Positions 1-9,821 of a DNA stretch of 64,000 nucleotides are shown piece after piece; the first letter of the stretch is position 1, and every line of letters begins with the position of its first letter. The DNA comes from Chryseobacterium polytrichastri (lineage in GTDB: Bacteria > Bacteroidota > Bacteroidia > Flavobacteriales > Weeksellaceae), in the NCBI RefSeq assembly GCF_900142445.1, contig NZ_FRAV01000014.1:50585-114584 (forward strand), given 5' to 3'. The notes under the pieces are model-generated. The model saw nothing but the letters and a program-made list of their open reading frames with translations. It had not been told where the DNA came from and did not search any database. The position numbers were made by a program, and so were the translations under genes.

Positions 1-402
1 ATGTTTTATTTTTGTTTTTTGTGATAAAGTACTTTACATTCAGTTGTTTAGATTGATCAAAATAGTCTTTTTTGAAAATTATCTTTCTTGAAAATTTTTT
101 ATAAAAGAGATACCATTTTCTAAGCCTTCTGAATAAAAATACTAAAAAAAATATATACAACTGTTTTATTTTATTCTTCAATTACCTTTGTGAAAAACAG
201 TGAAATTTTATCCTTAACGTGCTTTAAAGTCCATATCAAGCTGCCACATGATATAGGGATTTTATAGAAATCGACTAATTTTGATCAATGCAAACCGAAA
301 ATGGATGGTTAGTTTGAACTTAAAATTACATGAGTAATTTTAGGTTTCTTACAATAATACTCTTTGCATATCCAGATCCGGCTTTTCAATTTCCCAACAA
401 CA
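1..402. other. Left-edge non-coding stretch
   Basis: This very AT-rich edge has stops in all frames and no convincing start-plus-coding pattern. I see no RNA gene. It may be the intergenic region of a gene lying outside the window. Confidence 0.4.
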
Positions 403-435
403 AAAAAGCTCCGGAAAATAATTCCGAAGCCTTTT
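403..435 (-). terminator. Rho-independent terminator of the T9SS propeller gene
   Basis: Arms GCTCCGGAA (408-416) and TTCCGAAGC (422-430) pair over 9 bases with one G-T wobble and a five-base loop. On the minus strand the stem is followed by a T-run (positions 407-402). It lies just past the stop codon at 459. Confidence 0.75.
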
Positions 436-458
436 TGCAATCAACTAAATAATATAAT

Positions 459-3400
459 CTACTTTACAATAAGTCTTTTCACTTGACCTTCCGAAGTTTT
501 TACCAAGTAAACTCCTGTAGAAAGTTTGGAAGTATCTATTGTTAAAGCATTTTTTTCTTTTCCGAGTAATTTTCCGGACATATCATACAGTTCATATCCT
601 TGCGCTCTGTTGAAGTACAGTGTATTTCCTTTTGCAACAGGATTCGGGAATATATTGAAGGTAGAATTTTCAGATTTTATTTCATCTGTTCCCAACGTTG
701 GAGAATTAGCCACTTCATACATTGATAAAGTTCCACTGATCTCATTGGCAATAATCACGTAGCCTTTTCCTGTGGTTGTGTTCTGAGGAGCGATGTAAGC
801 GATTCCTTCCGGTCCGTTATCACCTCCGTAAGCAGAGGTAGATCGTGAATGTTTATAATCTGTAAACGTTGGGTTATTAGGATCTGTAATATTGTAAACC
901 ATAACACCTCCTGTTCTCTCCAACGTTATGAAAGCATAGGTTTGTCCGTTGATCGTTCCTAACGCTACACCTTCTGGCTCAGGACCTTTGGCGCGGCTTC
1001 TGCTCTTAACTACGTTTGATTCGTTATCAGCATTAAAGATCAAAGGATGATTGGCAGCAATATATCTTTCAAATTTATCGCCACTGTCATAAACAATCTG
1101 CTTTGTATCTGCATTGAAAATAGAGAAAGAACGTGCTCCCAATGCTGAAATCTCTTCAAAGTCTGCATCTCCGTCTGTATTTCCTGTTGCATTGGTTACT
1201 CTGAATCTTCCTAAATTATGAGAAGCTTTTAAAATGGAAGCGTTCGGAAAAATAGCAGGATCTAGTGTATAGGTATTGGCGCCAACGGTTGTTCTTTCAC
1301 TGAACCCAGATAAGTCCTTTTCATCTCCCTCATTAGCCGTTACGATATAATTGGTATTTCCGATTTTAAAGTTTTGTACAGCATCAGGCGTATAATAGGT
1401 TTTTACGGGCCAGTTAGCAATTAAAATTTCACCATTATTATCAGAAGCATCAAAACCATTTCCGGGTAGGCTCATATCTTTTTTGCCTAATCCCCAAATG
1501 CTTGTTATGGTTTTTGTAGCTAAATTAACCTCCGCAATTCCATTGTTTTCCTGAAGTGTAACCCAAGCTTTTTGACTGTCAGCACTTACCGTAACGTATT
1601 CTGGTTCCAGATCTTGAGAAAGCGTATTATTCGTTCTTACTTTTCTTAATCCTGTTGCCGCTAAAGCCGCTACTTGAGAATCAAAGGCATTGAAATTTAG
1701 GGTTGTAACATTACTTTGGGTAAGGTTTCCTATTCCGCCAGAAATATCAATAATACTAATGGTTCCTTCCGGATCTATGGTGTAAGCATCATTAGGTTCA
1801 CCTTCGTTAGCAGTAATAACTTTAGTTCCGTCCGGAGTGAAAGTAATCATATCCGGTAATGCACCAACGGTAACCTGCTTCATAAAGTTTCCATTAATAT
1901 CAAAGAAAACTACGGAGCCGTTAAGTTGAGGATTAGCGTTAGGGGAAGAAACAGCAATGATTCCGTTTTTCACGGCAATACTTGTAATTCCTCCATAAGA
2001 AGCCATGTTCACTGTTTTAGTAACAACTGGAGTTGTTGGATTACTGAAATCAATAATATCAAAAACATCGGTTAATGAGCTGATCGTGAATAATTTTTGT
2101 GTTGTAGGATCATGAACTACAATTTCTGTAGAACTTGTACTGTTTCCCGAAGGATCAAAACTTCCGATATAGTTTAATTGAATCTGATGAGAAGGAACAG
2201 GAGCAGGTTTATCATTATCAATGATGTAAACAGTTGAAGAATTGTCACCTGAAATGGTGGCACCCACCGGATTTTCAAGACTTACGACAAAATACTCAGC
2301 GCTTTGCTCTTCCAACGTATCATCAATAATAGGAATGTTGACGGTATAGCTCGTTGTGGATGGAGTAATATTGATGGTTTGATTGGTTAACGTAAAATCA
2401 TTGCTGTCTGCCGTACTGAAAGGCGCAGGCTTTACAACCAAGTTAACCGTTGAATTAGACGGATTGCTTACATTAATTTTAAATGCTAAGCTTCCTGCAT
2501 TTTCATTGACTTTAATAAAGTTTTTATCTAAAGAAATTGAAGTTGATGCCGTGGTAAAAGTCGTAGCTGTAACAGTGGTAACTGCATTATCGCTGGTATC
2601 TTCTACCATATTGGGTTTTAAAGCCAAATAGTAAACTTGGTTGGGAACTAAACCAGCAGTTGGGATTACTGTGATTATGTTGTTGCTGAATGTTGTTGTA
2701 AAGGGAACTTGTGTGCCTGTAGCATTTCCAAGACGGAAATCTACAAGAGTTTGTGCATTAGAATCGTTGATCGCGGAATTGTCTATTAATCTTACATTTT
2801 CATTAAACGAAATGGTAGGATTTACAGTCGTGGAAGCATTATTTGTGTTGTTTGTTGGAAGATAAGCTACTGTGGGAGGAGTAGTGTCTGCGCCGCCTGT
2901 TGCAGCTGCATCTAAGGTGAAGTTATCAAAACGGTTGTTTCCAACGCTTCCTCCTGTACCTGCTGAAAATTCTACTTTTAATTTAAAATTCGGATTGTTT
3001 GCAACGCCTGAAATTGCAGAAAAATCGAAAGTAATTAATTGTGGATTGGCATCCTGTGGAGAAACGGTCTGATAAGGTTGAAAGGTTGTTCCGTTGGTTG
3101 AATAAGACCATGTTTGCGTTCCTGCTCCCGAACCGGATCTTCTGGTTGTGAATTTCACCACCACATTATTGTATCCTGTAGTTGGGAGATTGAATTGTAA
3201 GTTACCGTTAATTGGGAAATTGTATCTTAAATGAGTTCCTGAAACATCGCCATTTCTGGCATTCAGATTATCCGTATTGAAGTTTTGCCCGGTTCCTCCA
3301 GCGAAATCTACTTCTGTTGTTCCACTTGTTACTGCGGTAAGAGAACCGTTTAGTAATGTAGAAGTCGGAGTAGTGATTGTAGCTGCTGAAGCATTGTTGT

Positions 3401-3497
3401 TGAAATTCCAGTAATGAATAAGTGTCTGCCCAAAAAGCCCGCCCTGAAGAAAGAATGCGGCAATTACAGACCCTTTTAATAGGTAGTTGTTGACCAT
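459..3497 (-). CDS. T9SS-exported choice-of-anchor I type beta-propeller protein
   Basis: Secreted protein of 1012 residues, function unknown. A signal peptide (about 1-23, ending FGQ) is followed by a jelly-roll-like segment, an SbsA-type Ig-like domain (about 205-320, starting DTTPPTVAYLP) and a Calx-beta domain (about 320-430, ending in an acidic DND). The long propeller-like region that follows contains TANEGEPNDAY and TANEGDEKD, typical of choice-of-anchor I proteins sometimes annotated as phytase- or alkaline-phosphatase-like. The last 75 residues are a type A T9SS sorting domain (NIFPNPVAKGN, then SGVY-like STGVYLVK, ending RLIVK), so export and surface anchoring or release are expected. 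It is a single gene with its own terminator. Catalytic activity cannot be assigned from the sequence. Confidence 0.85.
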   Translation of the reverse strand: MVNNYLLKGSVIAAFFLQGGLFGQTLIHYWNFNNNASAATITTPTSTLLNGSLTAVTSGTTEVDFAGGTGQNFNTDNLNARNGDVSGTHLRYNFPINGNLQFNLPTTGYNNVVVKFTTRRSGSGAGTQTWSYSTNGTTFQPYQTVSPQDANPQLITFDFSAISGVANNPNFKLKVEFSAGTGGSVGNNRFDNFTLDAAATGGADTTPPTVAYLPTNNTNNASTTVNPTISFNENVRLIDNSAINDSNAQTLVDFRLGNATGTQVPFTTTFSNNIITVIPTAGLVPNQVYYLALKPNMVEDTSDNAVTTVTATTFTTASTSISLDKNFIKVNENAGSLAFKINVSNPSNSTVNLVVKPAPFSTADSNDFTLTNQTINITPSTTSYTVNIPIIDDTLEEQSAEYFVVSLENPVGATISGDNSSTVYIIDNDKPAPVPSHQIQLNYIGSFDPSGNSTSSTEIVVHDPTTQKLFTISSLTDVFDIIDFSNPTTPVVTKTVNMASYGGITSIAVKNGIIAVSSPNANPQLNGSVVFFDINGNFMKQVTVGALPDMITFTPDGTKVITANEGEPNDAYTIDPEGTISIIDISGGIGNLTQSNVTTLNFNAFDSQVAALAATGLRKVRTNNTLSQDLEPEYVTVSADSQKAWVTLQENNGIAEVNLATKTITSIWGLGKKDMSLPGNGFDASDNNGEILIANWPVKTYYTPDAVQNFKIGNTNYIVTANEGDEKDLSGFSERTTVGANTYTLDPAIFPNASILKASHNLGRFRVTNATGNTDGDADFEEISALGARSFSIFNADTKQIVYDSGDKFERYIAANHPLIFNADNESNVVKSRSRAKGPEPEGVALGTINGQTYAFITLERTGGVMVYNITDPNNPTFTDYKHSRSTSAYGGDNGPEGIAYIAPQNTTTGKGYVIIANEISGTLSMYEVANSPTLGTDEIKSENSTFNIFPNPVAKGNTLYFNRAQGYELYDMSGKLLGKEKNALTIDTSKLSTGVYLVKTSEGQVKRLIVK

Positions 3498-3805
3498 TTT
3501 TGCTTAATTAGATTTATACAAAAATGAACTTTATAGTCTGTAAAGGTTTTAATAGAATCTTAAGAAATGATTAACATTGCGTAATGAAACAATATAAAAT
3601 AAAGTGCAACTGTTTTATTTGTTTTGTAAATCATAAATCCAAGAGAGGAAAAATTCAAAAGATGCAAAGTTTTGAGAAAATAATACGTTGCTTTTGCTAT
3701 TCCGAAGAAATCTCAACAATTATATTTTAAAGCTAAGTTTAGATTTCTCCGGAATGAAAAACAATATTTTTATCTTTTATTTTTAATAATGATTAGCCAT
3801 AATAA
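3498..3805. other. Intergenic region without visible genes
   Basis: 308 AT-rich bases separate two minus-strand genes. I see no open frame with coding character and no strong hairpin. It presumably holds the promoter of the propeller gene near 3500-3560, but no clean TAnnTTTG box was found. Confidence 0.4.
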
Positions 3806-4219
3806 CTAAGCTTGTTGAAGCTCTGCCATAACAGTCTGTAGGGTATTGATGCCCCAATGTTCAATATATTTGCCATTTTGAAGTCTTACAATATCAATGA
3901 CATCAATTTTAATTTTTTTGTTGGTGGGCTGTATTCCCATCAATACGCCGGTATGGGTTCCAATAATTGCTTTTCTTGTTGTTACTTTATCGTTTTCTGC
4001 AATTTGATCGTAAATTTCCACTGTTAAATCTGCGAAAGCTGGCTTTAGAATGTTATTAAAAGTATTCCACATTCCGTCGGGACCATTAGCGTGAGCAGGT
4101 GCCGTTCGATTAATGAAATCTTTGTCCATTAGGGAATTAAACGTGTCTAAATCACATTCCTGAATTACTTTTTTGTTGAATAATTTTACAATTTCTTTGT
4201 TGTTTTCTAAAGTATCCAT
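3806..4219 (-). CDS. SnoaL-like ester cyclase / NTF2-fold protein
   Basis: 137 residues, the usual length for a single NTF2-fold domain. The sequence fits SnoaL-like polyketide-cyclase or ester-cyclase family members. It has an N-terminal helix pair (VKLFNKKVIQECDLDTFNSL), a central AHANGPDGMWN segment and the C-terminal motif YIEHWGINTL, which matches the conserved EHW strand of the family. There is no signal peptide, so it is cytoplasmic. The family binds small hydrophobic molecules and many members are uncharacterised stress or catabolic accessories. It stands alone, 162 bases downstream of the metallo-hydrolase gene stop. The substrate is unknown. Confidence 0.75.
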   Translation of the reverse strand: MDTLENNKEIVKLFNKKVIQECDLDTFNSLMDKDFINRTAPAHANGPDGMWNTFNNILKPAFADLTVEIYDQIAENDKVTTRKAIIGTHTGVLMGIQPTNKKIKIDVIDIVRLQNGKYIEHWGINTLQTVMAELQQA

Positions 4220-4381
4220 TATGATATGTTTTTTGTGTTATAAAATATTTGAATTCATGCTAAATTAGACAAATGATGAAGAAAGGTTTCAAAATTCATT
4301 TTTATTCATTAGAAAAATAAGTTTTGCTCTATTTTATGAAACTTTTAAATTGAACAGAGCTTACATTATAATACTTATTAT

Positions 4382-5497
4382 TTACTTTTTCCACCATTCT
4401 GTAAAGTGTTGAAGGGTATCATTTGGATATACCACTTCGCCAATTTTTGGAGTTAAAACGGGAATTCCTTCTTTTTTTGCAAGCGTTGTTAATTCATTTA
4501 AAGGCGTATTCCAATCGTGTTTTGCCAGATTGAATTTTGAATTATGATATGGCAAGATTCTTTTGGCGTGTAGATCTTTAGAAGCCTGAATAATTTCGTT
4601 AGGTAAATTATGTACAAAATGCCAAGCTTTGTCGTATTGACCGTCTTCCATAATGGCTAAATCAATCTTTTTATATTTATTTCCGATTTGTTCAAAATGT
4701 TTGTCAAAACCTCCGTCGCCGCTTACAAAATAGTTTTTATCTTTAGATTGAATGACATAAGATGCCCACAACGTTTGGTTTTGGGTTAAGCCTCTTCCTG
4801 ATTGATGTCTTGAAGGTTCTGCATTGAAAATCAGTTCACCATTAGGATCCTGATATTTTTCAAACCAATCCAACTCAATAATTTTATCTTTCGGATAGCC
4901 CCAATATTCAAAATCTTCACCAACGCCCAATCCGCAGATTACTTTTTTAACTTTAGGTTGTAAAGCTTTAATTGTTTTATAGTCCAGATGATCATAATGA
5001 TCATGGGAGATGATGATATAATCTATCTCAGGAAGATCATTCACAGAGTATAGTGTTGTTCCTTTAAAAGCTGGAACAGACGACGGAATTGGTGAAGCAT
5101 TATCACTGAAAATAGGATCTGTTAAAATATTTTTTCCATTAAGATGAAGCAGGGTAGAAGAATGTCCAAACCAAACGATATAATCCTGATCATTAGGTAA
5201 ATTCTTCAAATCTGTTTTTACGGTTGGAATAAGATGATGAGGTACTGCATTTGGATTTTTATTGAATAAAGCCTCGTATATTTCGCCCCAGAAACTATGG
5301 CCATCTGTAATGGTTGGAGTATCAGAAAAATTATGAAATTCTCCGTTTTTGAAATGCGGTGACTTTTTTATTCTTTCTAAACGTTCTCCAGTCGGTAGTT
5401 TACCAAATTGTGGCTGTATATACATGAATCCTGAAATTGATGTCAAAATAAACAAGACAAAAATCACAATAAAGATTCTTTTCAGCATCTGCTTCAT
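4382..5497 (-). CDS. Membrane-anchored MBL-fold metallo-hydrolase (UlaG/NAPE-PLD-like)
   Basis: 371 residues. An N-terminal transmembrane anchor (about 7-28) precedes a metallo-beta-lactamase fold. The metal-binding motif HDHYDH is at 165-170, with an upstream GHSS turn (111-114) and a downstream SGDGGFD metal ligand region. The arrangement WFGHSSTLLHLNGKNILTDP is typical of the UlaG/NAPE-PLD-like branch, which includes outer-surface hydrolases and phosphodiesterases. Its start overlaps the end of the upstream epimerase gene by four bases, so the two are translationally coupled. The coupling suggests a shared process, perhaps lipid or envelope metabolism, but the substrate cannot be read from the sequence. 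Confidence 0.85.
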   Translation of the reverse strand: MKQMLKRIFIVIFVLFILTSISGFMYIQPQFGKLPTGERLERIKKSPHFKNGEFHNFSDTPTITDGHSFWGEIYEALFNKNPNAVPHHLIPTVKTDLKNLPNDQDYIVWFGHSSTLLHLNGKNILTDPIFSDNASPIPSSVPAFKGTTLYSVNDLPEIDYIIISHDHYDHLDYKTIKALQPKVKKVICGLGVGEDFEYWGYPKDKIIELDWFEKYQDPNGELIFNAEPSRHQSGRGLTQNQTLWASYVIQSKDKNYFVSGDGGFDKHFEQIGNKYKKIDLAIMEDGQYDKAWHFVHNLPNEIIQASKDLHAKRILPYHNSKFNLAKHDWNTPLNELTTLAKKEGIPVLTPKIGEVVYPNDTLQHFTEWWKK

Positions 5498-6153
5498 TTT
5501 GCTAAATTTTTAATATCCTGAATTTCTAAAACTGATGTTGAATATCCTTTTTGTACCGCATTAATCATTGCTTTTCCTACTTCATGTAACGTTAGAGATT
5601 TTGAAGGCAATACAATGGGGAAGAGCCATATTAAAGGTTTAAAGAACCATTTTACATGTACTTGTCCATCCACAGGTTTCATAAATCCGGGACGGAAGTT
5701 GTATGCATCTTTAAAGCCGAGCTTTTTCAAATCATTTTCTGTTTTTCCTTTTACTCTTGCCCACATAACCTTTCCGCTTTCTGTTTTATCGGTACTGGCT
5801 CCGGAAACATAATTGAAAACCATCTCTGGATTTAAGTTTAAAAGCACTTTTGCAAAATGTAAAGTTGTGTCATAAGTGATTTTTGTATAGTCTTCTTCAC
5901 TCATTCCCACACTGCTGATTCCGGCGCAGAAAAAACAGGCATCATACCCTTTTAAATTTTCGTCATTTAAATCGATTGTTAAAAAGTCTGAAACAAGATA
6001 TTCTTTTAGCTTGGCGTGTTTTTTTCCTGATGGTTTTCTGCTTACACTTAATACTTCGGAAATATTTGGATTTTCGAGGCATTCCAGTAAAACACCTTCG
6101 CCTACCATTCCTGTAGCGCCTGTAAGTATTATTTTAATAGGTTGTGAATTCAT
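5494..6153 (-). CDS. NAD(P)H-binding atypical SDR / epimerase-like protein
   Basis: 219 residues with a Rossmann nucleotide-binding motif at the N-terminus (LTGATGMVGEGVL) and a short substrate domain. The Tyr-x-x-x-Lys catalytic pair of classical SDRs is absent: a serine/glycine segment (YVSGAST) precedes the VKGKTENDL stretch. This is typical of short HTATIP2/YbjT-like atypical SDRs that may be redox sensors or chaperones rather than enzymes. It is the first gene of a two-gene operon with the metallo-hydrolase (four-base overlap). It is cytoplasmic. Confidence 0.8.
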   Translation of the reverse strand: MNSQPIKIILTGATGMVGEGVLLECLENPNISEVLSVSRKPSGKKHAKLKEYLVSDFLTIDLNDENLKGYDACFFCAGISSVGMSEEDYTKITYDTTLHFAKVLLNLNPEMVFNYVSGASTDKTESGKVMWARVKGKTENDLKKLGFKDAYNFRPGFMKPVDGQVHVKWFFKPLIWLFPIVLPSKSLTLHEVGKAMINAVQKGYSTSVLEIQDIKNLAK

Positions 6154-6274
6154 TATTGAAAGGGATTATATAGATTGAGGGTCAATGATCTTTCTTAAAG
6201 TTAAGATTTTATGTGATATGAATTTAAATAATAGGGTGTTAAATATTCTGAAAATGCGATCTACTTTTTACAGC

Positions 6275-6532
6275 TTATGCTGCACATAGTTGAAGTTTTC
6301 TACTGCTGTTCACCAGTTTTCTGTCCTGGGTAAGATTAATTTCTACAAAAGAAAGATTTACAATATGTTGAATTCCACCGTTTTTATGCATATCCAGAAC
6401 TTTATCTTTTTTACTAGACGTTCTGATGATGGTTTTTACTTTATAGAATGGTTGTAAAAGTTGAAGAATATAGTGCGAACCAAAAAATTAGGTTCCGACT
6501 TTTACGAGTATTGTTGTATTTTGATGTTACAT
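6275..6532 (-). pseudogene. Decayed N-terminal fragment of an extended SDR (dihydroflavonol-reductase-like)
   Basis: One minus-strand frame reads NTTILVKVGT, stop, FFGSHYILQLLQ, then VKTIIRTSSKKDKVLDM, KNGGIQ and NLSFVEINLTQD before a final stop. This is recognisable as the first 80 or so residues of an NAD-dependent epimerase/aldehyde reductase. Family members normally read TILVTGGTGFLGSH followed by R(S/T)xSKKDKV and LSFVEADLTKD. Here the Gly-rich motif is destroyed by a stop codon, a further stop lies one codon after the first possible ATG, and the remaining roughly 260 residues are missing. What is seen is the reading frame; the family assignment is from memory of the motif order. Confidence 0.7.
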
Positions 6533-6535
6533 TTT

Positions 6536-6572
6536 ACTGATTTTATACTGCAAATTTCAGTATAAAATCAGT
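6536..6572. repeat. Perfect 15-bp inverted repeat
   Basis: Arms ACTGATTTTATACTG (6536-6550) and CAGTATAAAATCAGT (6558-6572) are perfectly complementary with a seven-base loop. It lies 30 bases past the ppx stop and next to the SDR remnant. It has no T-run on either strand, so it may be a terminator-like 3' end of the ppk1-ppx transcript or an operator. Confidence 0.6.
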
Positions 6573-6602
6573 ACGTATGTTTTGCTGAGAAGTTCAGATG
6601 TA

Positions 6603-7490
6603 TTAGTCTTTTTTGTCGTGTAACTGACTGTATATATTGTGAATGAGTCCGTCTGCGACAGATATTTTAGGAACAAATATTCTATTGATATCTGCCCAAG
6701 TCATCACATGATTAAAGATTTTTAAAGCATGCACTAAAACATCTGCTCTGTCTTCTCTTAAATTATGTTTTGTCATTCTTTCATCTACTGTAAGATCATG
6801 GAATTCTTTATGCATTTTTTTCAAATGAGAAAGAGTCATGGCTTTTCCGTCTTTCGTTTTGCTCATAGAGAATACCTTGTTGATGTTTCCTCCGGAACCA
6901 ATGGCGACAATAGGCTTTTTACTGGAAATATTGTTACTGATTTCTTCTTTCATTTCTTTCCAGTTGTCAACAGTAACCAAATTATTCAATAAACGGATGG
7001 TCCCGATATTGAATGATTTTTCATAAATCATTTTTCCATTCTCATAGAATGTAAGCTCGGTAGAACCACCGCCAACGTCAATGTATAAATACGCAAATTC
7101 TTTGTCTAAACCTTCTGCAACATGGTTTTCATAGATTAGGGTAGCTTCTTCATCTCCTGAAATAATTTCAATATTGATTCCGGAAGCATCTCTTACCTGT
7201 TTGATGATCTCTTGTCCGTTGGCTGCATCACGCATGGCGCTTGTGGCGCAAGCTCTGTAATGCTCAACCTTGTAAATTTTCATTAAATCACTGAAAATTT
7301 TCATGGAATCAATCACCATTTTTTCTCTTTCCTCACCGATTTTTCCTAATGTAAAAACGTCCATTCCTAATCTTAGAGGAATTCTCAAAAGATTAAGCTT
7401 AATAAATTCAGGTTTTTTATTATTTATTTTTACTTCATTAATCAAAAGTCGGGCTGCATTACTTCCTATGTCTATAGCTGCGATCTTCAT
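6603..7490 (-). CDS. ppx: Ppx/GppA-family exopolyphosphatase
   Basis: 295 residues covering just the actin-like ASKHA domain pair of the Ppx/GppA family. The first phosphate motif is AAIDIGSNAARLLI (residues 3-16). The second is YIDVGGGSTELTF (about 138-150). AIGSGGNINKVFS forms a third nucleotide/phosphate loop. The enzyme releases orthophosphate from polyphosphate or pppGpp. At this length it lacks the C-terminal HD-like domain of the long E. coli Ppx. Its start overlaps the end of ppk1 by four bases, making a polyphosphate synthesis and degradation operon. It is cytoplasmic. Confidence 0.92.
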   Translation of the reverse strand: MKIAAIDIGSNAARLLINEVKINNKKPEFIKLNLLRIPLRLGMDVFTLGKIGEEREKMVIDSMKIFSDLMKIYKVEHYRACATSAMRDAANGQEIIKQVRDASGINIEIISGDEEATLIYENHVAEGLDKEFAYLYIDVGGGSTELTFYENGKMIYEKSFNIGTIRLLNNLVTVDNWKEMKEEISNNISSKKPIVAIGSGGNINKVFSMSKTKDGKAMTLSHLKKMHKEFHDLTVDERMTKHNLREDRADVLVHALKIFNHVMTWADINRIFVPKISVADGLIHNIYSQLHDKKD

Positions 7491-9559
7491 TTTGTGCTTG
7501 TTTTAGCTTTTAAATATTTGTAAGTTTCTATCTGTGAGCGACAATCTTCTTTATCATTGCTGATATATTCGTTGCTCAATTTTTTGTCTAAAATACGAGC
7601 TTTTACGTTATCTCTCAACTGTATGTCTAGAATATCTTTCAATTCTTTCTTTAAATTTTTGTCAGTGATTTTTGCTGAAGCTTCAATTCTATAGTCCAGG
7701 TTTCTGGTCATCCAGTCGGCGGAAGAAATATACATATCTTCTGCACCTCTATTATAAAAATACATTACTCTGGCATGTTCCAGATATTCATCAACAATAC
7801 TGATTGCTTTTATCTTTTCCTGAAACTCTTTCTGATTAACAGGGCAATAAATACCTCTTACAATCATTTTGATAACGACTCCGGCTTGTGCAGCATCATA
7901 TAGTTTTAGAATCAAAGCACGGTCACTCACCGAGTTGGCTTTAATAATGATTGCTGTTTTTCTTCCTGCTTTTGCTTCTTCAATTTCTTTATCAATATGG
8001 TGAACTATTTTTTCACGCATAAACTGTGGACAAACAAGTAAATTTTTACAGGTTTTTAAAATAGGCAAATAATCTTCTTTAGGTTTTTTAAGAACATTAA
8101 AAACTTTATTAATATCAGCCATGATATGACGGTCCGCAGTCATTAATAAATGGTCACCATAAATTCTGGCTGTTTTTTCGTTAAAGTTTCCGGTGCTTAC
8201 AAAGCCATATTGAAGGGTTTTATTCTGAGCTCTTTTCTTAATGATACAAAGCTTGGCATGTACTTTTTTATCAGGAATCCCAACTAAGACAGTGATGCCT
8301 TCTGGTTCCAGCATTTCTTTCCATTTCAAATTAGATTCTTCATCGAATCTTGCCTGAAGCTCAAGCATTACGGTAACATCTTTACCATTTCTTGCAGCAT
8401 AAATCAAAGCATTAATAATCTTTGAACTGCTTGCCAAGCGATATGCTGTAATTTGAATTGATTTTACATCAGGATCCATTGCTGCCTCACGCAGAAGATC
8501 AATAACCGGATTGTATTTATGATAAGGGAAAGTAAGCAGGATATCCTTTGCCAGAATAACATCTGTTACTCTTTCGCCATGTTCAAAAGCGGGATGTGAA
8601 AAAGAGGTTCTTTCCACAGGCTTTTCATACGATTCAAAAACATCAGGAAAATCCATAAAATGTTTAAAATTATGAATTTTACCTCCCGGGATGATGCTGT
8701 CTTTCTTGGTTAAATTCAATTTACGGATCAGCAGTTCCAGCAAAGCTTTATCAATATCTTTATCAAAAACAAATCTTGTAGGTTTTCCTTTTCTTCTGTT
8801 CTTAATTCCTTTTTCTATTTTTTCGGCGAAATTGGTTTTGATATCATTATCCAAATCCATTTCGGCATCTTTTGTTACTTTGAAAGCATTGGCAGCAAAT
8901 TCGTCATATCCGAAATAAGAGAAAATATGCGGTAAGTTGAAAGTGATCACATCTTCTAGTAGCATCACATTTTTTTCCTCCGGATTTTCTGTTGGGAGCA
9001 AGACGAATCTTCCTACAAAACGAGAAGGAATTTCAATAATGGCATAATTGCTTGAATATTGCCAGTCTTTTTTCCTCATCGCAACGCCCAAATAAAGACT
9101 CTTATCCCTCATATAAGGCATAGGCGTATTTTCGTGAAGAAGAATAGGAATCACATTGGCTTCTACCACTTCATCAAAATAAGTTCTCACAAACTCTTTT
9201 TGCTTAGCCGTTAAGTTCTTTGAGTTTTTAATGAAAACCTTTTGATCTGCCATTTCAGACAAGATTTTTTTCCAGGTTTTATCAAAATTCTGTTGATGCT
9301 TAATAACAATCTCGTTAATATTTTGTAGAATCTTTGAGGGAGGTTGATAAAAAGATTCAGCAATTAATTTTTCTTTAAAATCCATTGCACGTTTTAATCC
9401 GGCTACTCGTACTCTGAAAAATTCGTCTAGATTGTTTGAAAAGATCCCAAGAAAGCGGATTCTTAAATGTAAAGGGACTTTTTCGTCCATCGCTTCCTGC
9501 AATACCCTTTCGTTAAAGGCTAGCCATGTAATATCTCTCGGATTAAAATGTAATGACAT
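7487..9559 (-). CDS. ppk1: Polyphosphate kinase 1
   Basis: 690 residues, full length for PPK1, which makes polyphosphate reversibly from ATP. The N domain opens with FNPRDITWLAFNERVLQEA and FLGIFSNNLDEFFRVR. The H domain follows, then two phospholipase-D-like C domains. The expected autophosphorylated histidine lies in KKVHAKLCII, with GFVSTGNFNEKTARIYGDH just after. EYLEHARVMYF and DYRIEASAKI mark the second C domain. It is the first gene of the ppk1-ppx operon and overlaps ppx by four bases. It is a peripheral membrane or cytoplasmic enzyme. Confidence 0.96.
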   Translation of the reverse strand: MSLHFNPRDITWLAFNERVLQEAMDEKVPLHLRIRFLGIFSNNLDEFFRVRVAGLKRAMDFKEKLIAESFYQPPSKILQNINEIVIKHQQNFDKTWKKILSEMADQKVFIKNSKNLTAKQKEFVRTYFDEVVEANVIPILLHENTPMPYMRDKSLYLGVAMRKKDWQYSSNYAIIEIPSRFVGRFVLLPTENPEEKNVMLLEDVITFNLPHIFSYFGYDEFAANAFKVTKDAEMDLDNDIKTNFAEKIEKGIKNRRKGKPTRFVFDKDIDKALLELLIRKLNLTKKDSIIPGGKIHNFKHFMDFPDVFESYEKPVERTSFSHPAFEHGERVTDVILAKDILLTFPYHKYNPVIDLLREAAMDPDVKSIQITAYRLASSSKIINALIYAARNGKDVTVMLELQARFDEESNLKWKEMLEPEGITVLVGIPDKKVHAKLCIIKKRAQNKTLQYGFVSTGNFNEKTARIYGDHLLMTADRHIMADINKVFNVLKKPKEDYLPILKTCKNLLVCPQFMREKIVHHIDKEIEEAKAGRKTAIIIKANSVSDRALILKLYDAAQAGVVIKMIVRGIYCPVNQKEFQEKIKAISIVDEYLEHARVMYFYNRGAEDMYISSADWMTRNLDYRIEASAKITDKNLKKELKDILDIQLRDNVKARILDKKLSNEYISNDKEDCRSQIETYKYLKAKTSTK

Positions 9560-9783
9560 ATTTGTGTAAAATTTATCAAAAATAATAATTCATAAGGTTT
9601 CGGTCTCTATTTCTAAGGTTAAACTTTAATTAATTTTAACAAAAGTGAAAATATTTCTCATAATTGAGAAAAAATATTAATTTTTAAATCATATTTGAAT
9701 ATCTTTTATTGATTTATTTTTGTAGTAATAGAGTTGTTAATTAAAATGTTTTAATTTTAATTGATTGTTATTCAGTATGTTGT

Positions 9784-9815
9784 ATTGTTTCGTTTGAGGT
9801 TTTTTACTATATTTG
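9784..9815 (+). promoter_or_regulatory. Bacteroidota-type promoter of the VgrG island
   Basis: TTG (9785-9787, in ATTG) is followed by 20 bases and TATATTTG (9808-9815). This is an exact match to the TAnnTTTG -7 box with the correct -33 spacing. Transcription would start near 9822, about 310 bases before the vgrG start codon. Confidence 0.7.
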
Positions 9816-9821
9816 AATCTA

